A stretch of DNA of 64,000 nt. Origin: Hahella chejuensis KCTC 2396 (lineage in GTDB: Bacteria > Pseudomonadota > Gammaproteobacteria > Pseudomonadales > Oleiphilaceae). Both the position numbers and the translations under genes were made by a program. Of this stretch, positions 35,203-43,998 are shown one piece after another. Each line of letters starts with the position of its first letter. Positions within the stretch are counted from its first letter, which is position 1. The notes below the pieces were generated by a model, which saw only the letters and a program-made list of their open reading frames with translations, was not told the origin of the DNA and ran no database searches. The stretch lies in the NCBI RefSeq assembly GCF_000012985.1, contig NC_007645.1, positions 310,001-374,000 of the forward strand, in the 5' to 3' direction.

Positions 35203-36595
35203 GACTTTGCAGTCAGAGAATGCGGGCGCGTCAGGCGCCGAACTGATGGTGTATTTCATCGACGATGACCGCCATATTCTGCAGTCCGTCGGCCAGACAT
35301 TGGAGCTGGAAGGCCTGCAGGTGGAAACCTTTCTCAGTGCGGAAGAGGCGCTGCGAAATCTGCAGACCGACTGGCCCGGCGTGCTGGTCAGCGATATCAA
35401 TATGCCGGGAATGGATGGATTGCAGTTGATGCAGGCGCTGCAGAAAGTGGATTCCGAGACGCCGGTGATTCTGGTGACCGGGCACGGCGATATTTCAACG
35501 GCTGTATCCGCCATGCGCGAGGGGGCCTATGACTTTATTGAAAAGCCCTTCAGCAACGAACGTCTGCTGGATACGATTCGACGGGCCATGGATAAGCGTC
35601 GTCTGACGCTGGAGAACCGTGACCTGCGCAGAGAGTTGCAGGAGCAGAACGCTCCTGGGCCGCGCATTCTGGGACGCACTCCAGCGATTCAACGATTACG
35701 ACGTGTACTGCAACAGATCATGAACACGCCAGCGGATATTCTGTTGTTTGGCGAAACCGGCGTCGGCAAAGAGCTGGTGGCGCGTTACCTGCACGAGCAC
35801 AGCAACCGGCGCGAGCACAACTTTGTGGCCATTAATTGCGGCGCGGTGCCGGAGAATCTCATTGAAAGCGAACTGTTCGGCCATGAAGCGGGCGCGTTTA
35901 CCGGCGCGGATAAGCGCCGTATCGGCAAATTTGAGCACGCCAATGGCGGAACCCTGTTTCTGGATGAAATAGAAAGTATGCCGCTGTCCCTGCAGGTCAA
36001 AATTCTACGGGTGCTGGAAGAGCGCAAAGTGGAGCGTCTAGGCTCCAATACGTTGATTCCTTTGGATTTGCGCGTAATCGCCGCCACTAAAATCAGTTTG
36101 AAGGAAATGGCGGATAGAGGTGAGTTCCGTAGCGATTTGTATTACCGGCTCAATACGGTGGCGGTGGAAATTCCCTCCTTGCAGGATCGGCTTGAAGATG
36201 TGCCCCTTTTGTTCGAACACTTTGCGTTAGTCGCCGCCGCCCGCTATCAACAGGAAATCGTGCCGTTAAAGCCTGAACAACGACATCGCCTGTTGACTCA
36301 CAACTGGCCGGGCAATGTGCGGGAACTGCGCAATTTGGCGGAGCGTTACGTCATTATGGGGGAAGAGTGCTCCTTTGATATGGAGCACATGCTCGGCGAA
36401 CCTGAGATACAAAGCCGCCGTACATTGACGGAAAAGGTGGAGCTATACGAACAGACGCTCATCCGCGAAGCCTTGGCCGCCCATCACGGCAGTATCAAGG
36501 ACTCTCTTGTTGCGCTTGGTCTGCCGCGGAAAACCCTGTATGACAAGATGAAAAAATACGGCATCAGCCGTCAGGATTTTCGTGAGTCGGAGTAG
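35192..36595 (+). CDS. dctD: Sigma-54-dependent response regulator, DctD type
   Basis: NtrC-family activator of sigma-54 promoters, 467 residues from ATG 35192, overlapping the dctB stop by 11 bases. Receiver: acidic FIDDD, phospho-acceptor D68 in VLVSDINMPG and K118 in FIEKPF. AAA+ domain: Walker A GETGVGKE (187-194), the sigma-54-contacting GAFTGA (234-239), Walker B GGTLFLDEIE. A Fis-type helix-turn-helix ends the protein (SLVALGLPRKTLYDKM). Expected to drive C4-dicarboxylate uptake genes located elsewhere in the genome. Confidence 0.92.
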   Translation: MRSKTLQSENAGASGAELMVYFIDDDRHILQSVGQTLELEGLQVETFLSAEEALRNLQTDWPGVLVSDINMPGMDGLQLMQALQKVDSETPVILVTGHGDISTAVSAMREGAYDFIEKPFSNERLLDTIRRAMDKRRLTLENRDLRRELQEQNAPGPRILGRTPAIQRLRRVLQQIMNTPADILLFGETGVGKELVARYLHEHSNRREHNFVAINCGAVPENLIESELFGHEAGAFTGADKRRIGKFEHANGGTLFLDEIESMPLSLQVKILRVLEERKVERLGSNTLIPLDLRVIAATKISLKEMADRGEFRSDLYYRLNTVAVEIPSLQDRLEDVPLLFEHFALVAAARYQQEIVPLKPEQRHRLLTHNWPGNVRELRNLAERYVIMGEECSFDMEHMLGEPEIQSRRTLTEKVELYEQTLIREALAAHHGSIKDSLVALGLPRKTLYDKMKKYGISRQDFRESE

Positions 36596-36643
36596 GGCCC
36601 GCATTCTGATATTTTCTCTTCAAGGCATGAAGTTATTTCGTTT

Positions 36644-37612
36644 ATGAAACGTCTACTGTGTTTCGTGGTGGCGCTGGCTGCTTCGCTGTTTGCGCTTTGG
36701 TATTTCATTACTGTTCCCGTCTTCTTTGTTTCGTCGCCCGAGAGCTACCAGCCGATGGCCAGCGCTGTCACATTGCGACGGCATGTAAGAACGCTTTCTG
36801 AGGAGTTGCCTCCCCGCTCTGAGGACGCTGATGAACTGGCGGCGTCTGCGGATTATATCCGGGCGCAATTTCAACTGCATACGGATAGAGTTGAAGAGCA
36901 ACCCTACGGCGTGTGGGGAATCGAATATCAAAATATATCGGCGAAGTTCGGTCCTGACGACGATAATGGAGCAGTTATCGTCATTGGCGCTCATTACGAT
37001 GCATTCAAGGGCTTACCCGGCGCAGACGACAACGCCAGCGGCGTCGCCGGACTACTTGAGCTGGCCAGACTATTCGCCGCTCAACCGCCGCCTATCCAGG
37101 TAGAACTAGTCGCGTACGCTTTGGAGGAACCGCCGTACTTTCGCACTGACGATATGGGGAGTTTTCATCACGGTCAGTCTCTGAGGGAGAAGGGTGCGGA
37201 AGTCAGATTGATGATCTGTCTGGAAATGATCGGCTATTTCTCCGACCAAGCCGGCAGTCAACGATACCCTTTAGCCAGATTGAATACGCTGTACCCGGAC
37301 AAGGCGAATTTTATCGCCGTTGTCTCCAATCTTGGCGGACACAGCGACGTCCGCGCATTGAAAACCGGCATGCTACAAGCCACGCCTCTTCCTGTGGAGT
37401 CGATGATTGGCCCCGCTTTCCTGAGTGGCGTGGATTTCTCCGACCACATCAATTATTGGTATCACGATTACCCAGCAGTCATGGTGACCGACACGGCTTT
37501 CTATCGTAATCCCGCCTACCATACGGATCAGGACACCTGGGATACGCTGGATTATGAGCGTATGGCGATGGTGGTTGATGGTGTTTTTAATGGGGTGTCT
37601 AAACTTCTATAA
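36644..37612 (+). CDS. M28-family zinc aminopeptidase-like protein
   Basis: 322 residues with an N-terminal signal anchor (about 4-27), so periplasmic or membrane-tethered. M28 metal ligands are visible in order: IGAHYDAF (His, Asp), GADDNASGV (bridging Asp), the EE pair in YALEEPPYF, a glutamate or aspartate within LEMIGYFS, and the final histidine in AYHTDQDTWDTL. It probably removes N-terminal residues from peptides. It follows dctD by 48 bases on the same strand, but a shared function is not obvious. Confidence 0.88.
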   Translation: MKRLLCFVVALAASLFALWYFITVPVFFVSSPESYQPMASAVTLRRHVRTLSEELPPRSEDADELAASADYIRAQFQLHTDRVEEQPYGVWGIEYQNISAKFGPDDDNGAVIVIGAHYDAFKGLPGADDNASGVAGLLELARLFAAQPPPIQVELVAYALEEPPYFRTDDMGSFHHGQSLREKGAEVRLMICLEMIGYFSDQAGSQRYPLARLNTLYPDKANFIAVVSNLGGHSDVRALKTGMLQATPLPVESMIGPAFLSGVDFSDHINYWYHDYPAVMVTDTAFYRNPAYHTDQDTWDTLDYERMAMVVDGVFNGVSKLL

Positions 37613-37806
37613 AGTATGCTGAACCTACGGTCAAAATACTTTTTATCTAAATGATAAATAAGGGGGTTATGATGACGTTTGAACGGGTAAGTTAAGAATT
37701 AATAGTGAAAGTTCTGTACATTATGTGGCGTTAAAATTTAAGGGCGGAGATTGTATCGGATTGTATTTTTTGCCAACTATGCTAAATAAACTCAGGTTAA
37801 TAGGGT

Positions 37807-38220
37807 ATGACCAGATCATTATGCTTTTTTCTTCTGGCTTTTATTGTTCGCTCAGCCTTGGCTGAGACTACTGGTGTCCCAGCTTCAGTAAGTCAGGTTC
37901 AGACCGAGACTGTGAATGGCCAAGTTGTTAGGATTGTTCAGCACAATATGGAGATTAATCCCATCATTCAGTTCGAAATATTATCACGCCCTGACTTTGA
38001 GCCCATACAGACGTTGACCGCCGGGGAGCTGCCGTATGGTTCTGAAACGCTGAGCCTGAAGGATTCAAGCGGAGCTTTTGTGGAAGAAGTGATTGTCGAG
38101 GATACTCATATTAGTATTGTTTTCGAATATTTCTTTATTGAAGGCCCGTCTGCACTTTTGGAATGTCAGCTACCAGTGATTGGCAAACACTTTGGGCCAT
38201 TCCAATGTGGTAAGAAATAG
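37807..38220 (+). CDS. Secreted protein of unknown function
   Basis: 137 residues with a signal peptide (cleavage likely after SALA, residue 19). The mature part is beta-rich with two cysteines near the C terminus (LLECQLP, FQCGKK). No family recognised. The surrounding DNA, from about 37613 to 38495, is AT-rich compared with neighbours and the gene lacks a strong ribosome binding site, though the ATG at 37807 follows AGGTTAATAGGG. Possibly acquired by transfer. Confidence 0.6.
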   Translation: MTRSLCFFLLAFIVRSALAETTGVPASVSQVQTETVNGQVVRIVQHNMEINPIIQFEILSRPDFEPIQTLTAGELPYGSETLSLKDSSGAFVEEVIVEDTHISIVFEYFFIEGPSALLECQLPVIGKHFGPFQCGKK

Positions 38221-38495
38221 AAATTATTCTTCTCTCATTTTTTATTAATTTAATAGAGCGCATACCACAGAAATTGATCGATTCCTGATAAAAATACGCT
38301 GTTCAGTTTCAATTCAGCTTGTATCTCCATAATGGCCTCCGTGTTGTCGCTTCATCTGGTTTGACCGAGGTGGAGGGCGCATTTAACGGTTGCCTGCAGC
38401 TTTTGATGATAACGGGTGGTTTTCACCGCTGGCGTGGTCGGTTGTATGGCGGATTATCAAATAGCATTCGTGCATAAGTCATCTCAGGGATATCT

Positions 38496-38990
38496 ATGAA
38501 AAAGGTAGTGGTAGCGTCGGTTTTAACTTCCTTTATTCTTTCCACAGGTTGCGCAAGTATTGTTAGTGAAAGCAGCTATCCGGTCGCGATAAGCAGTTCG
38601 CCTTCTAATGCGCAGTTTGTCATCGAAGATTTAAACGGCAATGAAATCCATGCAGGGCATACTCCCGCAACAGTGACGCTTAGCGCAGGTGGAAGCTACT
38701 TTCAAAAAGCGAAATATCGGGTGACGTTCCACAAAGATGGCTACGTGGATAAAACCGTCATGCTGGAAAGTACGCTGGATGGCTGGTATTTCGGCAATAT
38801 ATTGTTAGGCGGATTGATTGGTATGTTAATAGTTGACCCTATTACTGGCGCAATGTGGAAGTTGCCAGATGGAAAGGCGACGGTCCTGGAGGATAGGTAT
38901 GCTTCAACACAGAACAACGGCGACCTGACTATCGTGTCCATCGACCAGCTGTCAGATGCAGAGCGTAACTCTCTGGTGCGCATTAACTAA
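38496..38990 (+). CDS. Predicted lipoprotein with PEGA-like domain and glycine-rich hydrophobic segment
   Basis: 164 residues. Lipobox at C19 (ILSTGCAS). Residues ~30-85 resemble a PEGA-type surface domain (SSPSNAQFVIEDLNGNEI, KYRVTFHKDGYVDKTV). A hydrophobic, glycine-rich stretch follows (NILLGGLIGMLIVDPITGAMW), the pattern found in several small bacterial lipoproteins with this architecture. Function unknown. The ATG at 38496 follows AGGGA. It stands alone on plus, convergent with rarD. Confidence 0.72.
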   Translation: MKKVVVASVLTSFILSTGCASIVSESSYPVAISSSPSNAQFVIEDLNGNEIHAGHTPATVTLSAGGSYFQKAKYRVTFHKDGYVDKTVMLESTLDGWYFGNILLGGLIGMLIVDPITGAMWKLPDGKATVLEDRYASTQNNGDLTIVSIDQLSDAERNSLVRIN

Positions 38991-39079
38991 GAATTCCGCT
39001 TGTCGCAGCGGGCGACTCGCCGCCCGCCGCCTACTTATCTTCTCTCTGTCGCCTCCCTTTTTCTATACGCAGAGCGGTC

Positions 39080-39991
39080 TCACGCCGCCGGCGCCAGTCG
39101 CCGTGAGCGATAGCGCATGACTGCATCCCAGGACACCAGCGCCAAGGCGCACCAGATAATGACAAACGTGGTCCATTTACCCTGGGGCACAGGCTCCTGG
39201 TAGAGCGTAATCGCCAGGATGAACATGATGCTGGGGCCGAGATACTGGAAGAAGCCGAGGATGGTCAGAGTCAGTCTGCGGCTGGCGATGATGAACAACA
39301 ACAGCGGCAAGGTGGTCGCGGGGCCTGCTGCGAGTAGCAATAGATTGTGGTACGTGTCGTTAGTGAGCATGTTGCTGGCGGAGGACGCTGAGGCCCACAT
39401 ATAAATCAGCGCAGCCGGCGCCAACAGGCAGGTCTCCACACACAGTCCGCTGACGGCGTCCACCGCGACCTGCTTACGCAGTAAGCCGTAGAAGCCGAAG
39501 GAAAGCGCCAGCACAATGGCGATCCAGGGCAGGGAGCCGAAGGCGATGATTTCGAGTAAAACGCCACCTACAGCGAGGGCGGCGGCGATGCGTTGCAGGA
39601 AAGTCAGGCGTTCGCCCAGAAACAGATAGCCCAATAGCATATTAACCAGTGGGTTGATGTAATACCCCAGGCTCGCCTCGGTCATATGATTGTTGTTTAC
39701 GGCCCAGATGAACAACAGCCAGTTGCCCCCTACCAATAACGCCGACAATGCCAGCCACCGTAATTTGCGCCATTCGAGCAGACCCGCGCGCACAGCCATC
39801 AGGCGCCCGCTTACGGCGCACAGCAATACAGTCAACACACTGGACCAGACAATGCGATGCCCCAGGATTTCCAGAGCGGGCATGTGGCTCAGTTGCTTGA
39901 AATAAATGGGCATGAAGCCCCAAAGGAGGAAGGCTCCCAACGCGGCTAAGGCGCCGGTGGATGAAGATGGTTGTGTAGACGATGCGCTCAT
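39080..39991 (-). CDS. rarD: RarD-type EamA permease
   Basis: 303 residues with ten predicted membrane segments in two EamA repeats, drug/metabolite transporter superfamily. The N terminus GALAALGAFLLWGFMPIYFKQL and the HRIVWS motif near residue 48 are characteristic of RarD (chloramphenicol-sensitivity protein). The ATG at 39991 is used; the open frame continues to 40129 but that extension is polar and atypical. Substrate unknown. Divergent from the glutamate-synthase-like gene. Confidence 0.9.
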   Translation of the reverse strand: MSASSTQPSSSTGALAALGAFLLWGFMPIYFKQLSHMPALEILGHRIVWSSVLTVLLCAVSGRLMAVRAGLLEWRKLRWLALSALLVGGNWLLFIWAVNNNHMTEASLGYYINPLVNMLLGYLFLGERLTFLQRIAAALAVGGVLLEIIAFGSLPWIAIVLALSFGFYGLLRKQVAVDAVSGLCVETCLLAPAALIYMWASASSASNMLTNDTYHNLLLLAAGPATTLPLLLFIIASRRLTLTILGFFQYLGPSIMFILAITLYQEPVPQGKWTTFVIIWCALALVSWDAVMRYRSRRLAPAA

Positions 39992-40204
39992 GGGTTCCTG
40001 CAGAGGCAAAGGTAGGGACTGGTTACTATGCTGATGAAAGCCCTGACTGGCAAGCTCGGATTTACCTTGGTTTTTCAGAGGATGTGATTCGGTGGCGAGG
40101 GGAGCCGTCGCGTTGCATAATTTGTCCAATAACCGTGAACGGTTCCCTCTTGCTGCTAAAATCAGGCGCTACCACGCGACCCGCCGAATATGGAGACTGC
40201 TGCG

Positions 40205-41749
40205 ATGCCCGATGCAATCCGAAACCTGACTTTCACCCTGGTTGAAATCGCCACCTTCTTCGGGGCGGCGGTGGTCGCCATATTAGTGGTCTGGGTGGCG
40301 ATCGCCTATGTCATTGATATTACTCAGAAGAAACACGCGATCCGCCGTAACTTTCCCGTGATCGGACGATTCCGCTATTTCTTCGAGCATCTTGGAGAAT
40401 TTTTTCGGCAGTATTTCTTCGCCATGGACCGGGAAGAATTGCCCTTCAATCGTGCGGAGCGCGCCTGGGTTTATCGCTCCGCCAAAAACGTGGATAACAC
40501 GGTGGCGTTTGGCTCTACACGCAATCTCACTCATGCGGGCGAAGTGATATTTTTGAACTGCCCCTTTCCTACGCTGGAGGAAGACGCGGTGCCGCCAAGG
40601 GAAATCACCTTGGGAGAGGGTTTTGCGCGTACGCCCTACAGCACCAGCTCCATTTTCAATATCTCCGGAATGAGCTATGGCGCAATTTCCCGTCCGGCGG
40701 TGCTGGCGTTGTCACACGGTGCCAAAGAAGCGGGCGTATGGATGAATACTGGGGAAGGCGGGCTCACTAAATACCATTTGGAAGGCGGCTGCGATCTGGT
40801 GTTTCAAATCGGCACGGCAAAATACGGCGCACGTACTGAAGAGGGAGCGCTGAGCGATGAGAAGCTGGTTCAGATCGCCGCGCACGAGCAGGTAAGAATG
40901 TTTGAAATCAAGATGAGCCAAGGCGCCAAGCCCGGTAAAGGCGGCATTCTTCCAGGCGGGAAAGTAACGCAAGAGATCGCTGCTATCCGGGGTATTCCGG
41001 AAGGCAAATCTTCTATCAGCCCCAACGGCCATCCGGAAATCCGCAATGTGGACGATCTGATCGATATGATTCATCACATTCGCGAAGTCACTGGCAAGCC
41101 CGTTGGTTTCAAAGCGGTGATTGGCGCTTATGGCTTCCTCGATACCTTGTTCAAGCGTATCCATGAACGCGGGCTTGAGTATGCGCCGGACTTTATCACC
41201 ATTGATAGTGCGGACGGCGGCACGGGCGCTGCGCCGCAGAGCCTGATTGACTATGTGGGACTGACCATCAAGGAAAGTCTGCCTTTGGTGGTGGATAAGC
41301 TGATGGAATACGGCTTGCGACATCGTATTAAAGTCATTTGTTCAGGTAAGCTCATCACGCCTTCCGGCGTCGCCTGGGCCTTGTGCATGGGGGCGGATTT
41401 TATCGTTTCCGCGCGCGGCTACATGTTCGCCTTGGGATGCATTCAGGCGCTGCAATGCAACAAGAATACCTGTCCGACCGGGGTCACCACCCATGATCCA
41501 GAGTTGCAGAAAGGTCTCGACCCCGCTAATAAAGCCGTGCGCGTCGCCAACTACGCCAAGAAAATGGCTTATGAGGTTGGAGTTATCGCCCACTCCTGCG
41601 GCGTGCGCGAACCCAGAGAGCTGCGTCGCTATCACGCCCATATCATCACCGACAGCAGTTTCTCCACGTCCTTGGAGACCTTGTTCCCAACCCGTCAAGT
41701 GCGCCCGGAATACGCCGAGGAAGTGGTCAAGCTAGTCCAGTCCGAGTAA
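40205..41749 (+). CDS. FMN-binding glutamate synthase-family protein
   Basis: 514 residues from ATG 40205 (GGAG nine bases upstream; an ATG at 40190 is also in frame). An N-terminal membrane anchor (about 10-38) precedes a GltB-type central FMN/iron-sulfur barrel: FNISGMSYGAISRPAV, NTGEGG, KMSQGAKPGKGGILPG, TIDSADGGTGAAP, and a C-terminal cysteine cluster CIQALQCNKNTCPTGV that may bind an Fe-S centre. The glutaminase domain of real glutamate synthase is missing. These stand-alone proteins are common; their reaction is not settled. Confidence 0.88.
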   Translation: MPDAIRNLTFTLVEIATFFGAAVVAILVVWVAIAYVIDITQKKHAIRRNFPVIGRFRYFFEHLGEFFRQYFFAMDREELPFNRAERAWVYRSAKNVDNTVAFGSTRNLTHAGEVIFLNCPFPTLEEDAVPPREITLGEGFARTPYSTSSIFNISGMSYGAISRPAVLALSHGAKEAGVWMNTGEGGLTKYHLEGGCDLVFQIGTAKYGARTEEGALSDEKLVQIAAHEQVRMFEIKMSQGAKPGKGGILPGGKVTQEIAAIRGIPEGKSSISPNGHPEIRNVDDLIDMIHHIREVTGKPVGFKAVIGAYGFLDTLFKRIHERGLEYAPDFITIDSADGGTGAAPQSLIDYVGLTIKESLPLVVDKLMEYGLRHRIKVICSGKLITPSGVAWALCMGADFIVSARGYMFALGCIQALQCNKNTCPTGVTTHDPELQKGLDPANKAVRVANYAKKMAYEVGVIAHSCGVREPRELRRYHAHIITDSSFSTSLETLFPTRQVRPEYAEEVVKLVQSE

Positions 41750-42268
41750 CCGCTGTTTCAGCGCCTCATCGAAGGGACGTCGGCCTAGCCAGATGCCGAA
41801 GTAGGCGTGCGCCAGCGGCTCCTCCCGCAGGCGCGACAGCTCCTGATCGTTGAGCAGCAGGCGTAGACCCTCGTCGGCTTGATACTCCAGCCGATACAGA
41901 TCTCCGGCGGCCACATCGCGATAGCTGGAATGGAATTGGCGCAGGGCGCTAGTGTTTGCAGGCAAGGTCTGGTTGCGCCGCAGCAAGGCTTCCGCACTTT
42001 CGGTAAAAGCATGAGCGGGGATGTTTCGTTCATAGCGAAATAACATCACGCGACTTTCCTTTGTATCCTGCCTCCATGTAGCGGCGCAGTTTTCACGGTA
42101 GAGAGCGGCGGCGCCAACGGTGAAAAGGCGATAGGCCTTTAACTCTGCAACGCCGCAGCGTTGCAAGGTCGCGTCAGCGATCTGTTGCGTTGACGGAAAG
42201 CTGCCTGTGTCTGAAGCCCATGTTTTGGAAGCGCACAGCGCCAGGATGAGCAGCAGAAAGGCTTTCAC
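41732..42268 (-). CDS. Chalcone-isomerase-like exported protein
   Basis: 178 residues with signal peptide (about 1-18, TWA before SDTG). The body, with CGVAELKAYRLFTVGAAALY near the start and AYFGIWLGRRPFDEALKQRLLG at the end, fits the bacterial chalcone-isomerase-like family (PF16036), a fatty-acid-binding fold that occurs beside desaturase/Cfa operons. Its start overlaps the stop of the upstream NTF2-like gene by four bases, so the pair is one operon. Its end overlaps the convergent glutamate-synthase-like gene by 18 bases. A lipid-carrier role is inference. Confidence 0.78.
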   Translation of the reverse strand: MKAFLLLILALCASKTWASDTGSFPSTQQIADATLQRCGVAELKAYRLFTVGAAALYRENCAATWRQDTKESRVMLFRYERNIPAHAFTESAEALLRRNQTLPANTSALRQFHSSYRDVAAGDLYRLEYQADEGLRLLLNDQELSRLREEPLAHAYFGIWLGRRPFDEALKQRLLGLD

Positions 42269-42831
42269 TGGTCTGCGCCCACGCCGCTGCGAATTTTCTG
42301 CAGGACGCCTCCCACCAGTGGAAGATGGTTGTAAAAGCCTTCCGCACTGTCCCAGTAATCCTGGTGGAGAACGATCTTTCCTTGATCATTAAAACGCAGA
42401 TGAGAGATCCCGATGGATGTGACTTCGACCTGTTTCCACCAGACTTTGAACTTTAAGGTCATGGTCCAGCGCAGCAGGATGTCGTCGCCTGTCGAAGCAA
42501 AGTCAAGAAACTGCACTGACGTGGAGGCTTTCTCCGCCATCGCGGCGAAATAGCGTGTAAGCTCCTCCCGTTCCTGCAAGCTGTGGAAGGTGTCATTGAA
42601 ATAAAACGATTCCGCATAAGCGCGCTCGACGGCGTTTGGGATGTTGTCAGGCGTGAAATCGTTCATAAGCGCCACAAAGCCTTGCAGCCGTGGCTCCTGC
42701 TCAATGGAAGAGAAGGTTTCGGTCCCCGCTGCTTTCAAGTAATCCTGGTGAGGCGTCAAAGGACCTGAACTGGAGCAGGCGCTTAGTAGACTTGCGAAAG
42801 CGGCGGTCAAGCTGGTGCGAAGAAGGGCCAT
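42265..42831 (-). CDS. NTF2/SnoaL-like lipoprotein
   Basis: 188 residues. Lipobox SLLSAC (C19). Residues ~45-170 have the cone-shaped NTF2 fold pattern (FTPDNIPNAVERAYAESFYFND, LRWTMTLKF, LHQDYWDSAEG), as in SnoaL-like proteins that bind small hydrophobic ligands. It heads the two-gene minus operon with the chalcone-isomerase-like gene and is divergent from the desaturase gene. Genes of this type recur in bacterial desaturase/cyclopropane-synthase clusters, suggesting a periplasmic role in lipid handling. The ATG at 42831 follows AGGAAA. Confidence 0.75.
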   Translation of the reverse strand: MALLRTSLTAAFASLLSACSSSGPLTPHQDYLKAAGTETFSSIEQEPRLQGFVALMNDFTPDNIPNAVERAYAESFYFNDTFHSLQEREELTRYFAAMAEKASTSVQFLDFASTGDDILLRWTMTLKFKVWWKQVEVTSIGISHLRFNDQGKIVLHQDYWDSAEGFYNHLPLVGGVLQKIRSGVGADQ

Positions 42832-43047
42832 AACGTGGTTTCCTGAAAGGTTTTCGTGTACTTGATGCTAAGCTTTACGACGCTGGACGAGATTCAGTTT
42901 TGCCATGGCCGGCGATGATGAAGTTGAACTCTCGCCGAACCTGACCAACACAGTTATAAAATCCCGCCTGCAAACCAATCCGCTTCTTCGTTCGTAAGAT
43001 ATTGGCGATGACGGCTGCGACTCTCTCAACTGAGGACTGTTTTTAAT

Positions 43048-43998
43048 ATGCAAGGCTTGGGCAGGTTATTGAGCTGGATTGATAATGACCGCAAAGGAAT
43101 GTTGGTAGATGTAGGTCGGGACGCTGTGGACTGGCGCAGAGTCTGGCCGTTCGTGGGCATTCACTTGGCTTGTCTGGCGGCGTTGTGGGTCGGGTGGAGT
43201 CCCGTTGCGGTGTGGGTTGCCGTTATCGCTTATCTGGTGAGAATGTTCGCCATTACGGCGTTTTATCATCGTTACTTTGCTCACAAGACCTTTCGCACCA
43301 GTCGCCCCATGCAGTTCCTCTTCGCGGTATTAGGGGCCTCCGCCACCCAACGGGGTCCACTTTGGTGGGCGGCGCACCATCGCCAACATCATCGCACCTC
43401 CGATACCGAAGCAGACCCGCACTCACCCAGACATGGCTTTTGGCGCAGTCATGCAGGGTGGTTTCTGGGGGGCAAACACTTCAAGGCTCCGCTGAACTTA
43501 GTGAAAGATTTCAGTCAGTATCCCGAATTGCGCTGGATTGATCGGTTTGATTTGTGCGTACCTCTGGCATTCGGCGTTGGTATGTGGCTCCTGGGCGAGT
43601 GGCTTGCATATGTGGCTCCCCACCTGCAAACCAATGGTTGGCAAATGTTGGTGTGGGGCTACTTTATTTCCACGGTGGCGCTGATTCACGCGACCTTGGC
43701 GATCAACTCTCTGGCCCACCGCTGGGGCGCGCGCCGTTACGAAACGGGAGATGATTCCCGTAATAACTTCATTTTGGCGCTGCTGACCCTGGGGGAAGGC
43801 TGGCACAACAACCATCATCACTACTCAGGAAGTGCGCGGCAGGGGTTCTTTTGGTGGGAGTTGGATCTGAGTTATTACCTGCTGCGTATCCTGTCGGCGT
43901 TAGGTTTGATCTGGGATCTCCGAGATGTTCCTGAACATAAGAAGTGGGCGCATAAGCCTGAAATCCAGGCCATGACGCTGAGCGGGGAGCGCAGATGA
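43048..43998 (+). CDS. Membrane fatty acyl desaturase (delta-9 type)
   Basis: 316 residues with four membrane helices. The three histidine boxes for the di-iron centre are present: HRYFAH, HHRQHH and HNNHHH. This is the acyl-CoA/acyl-lipid desaturase family, introducing a cis double bond near C9-C10 with oxygen. It is the first gene of a plus-strand operon: its stop overlaps the next gene's ATG (ATGA). The double bond it makes is the natural substrate for the downstream Cfa-type methyltransferase. Confidence 0.93.
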   Translation: MQGLGRLLSWIDNDRKGMLVDVGRDAVDWRRVWPFVGIHLACLAALWVGWSPVAVWVAVIAYLVRMFAITAFYHRYFAHKTFRTSRPMQFLFAVLGASATQRGPLWWAAHHRQHHRTSDTEADPHSPRHGFWRSHAGWFLGGKHFKAPLNLVKDFSQYPELRWIDRFDLCVPLAFGVGMWLLGEWLAYVAPHLQTNGWQMLVWGYFISTVALIHATLAINSLAHRWGARRYETGDDSRNNFILALLTLGEGWHNNHHHYSGSARQGFFWWELDLSYYLLRILSALGLIWDLRDVPEHKKWAHKPEIQAMTLSGERR

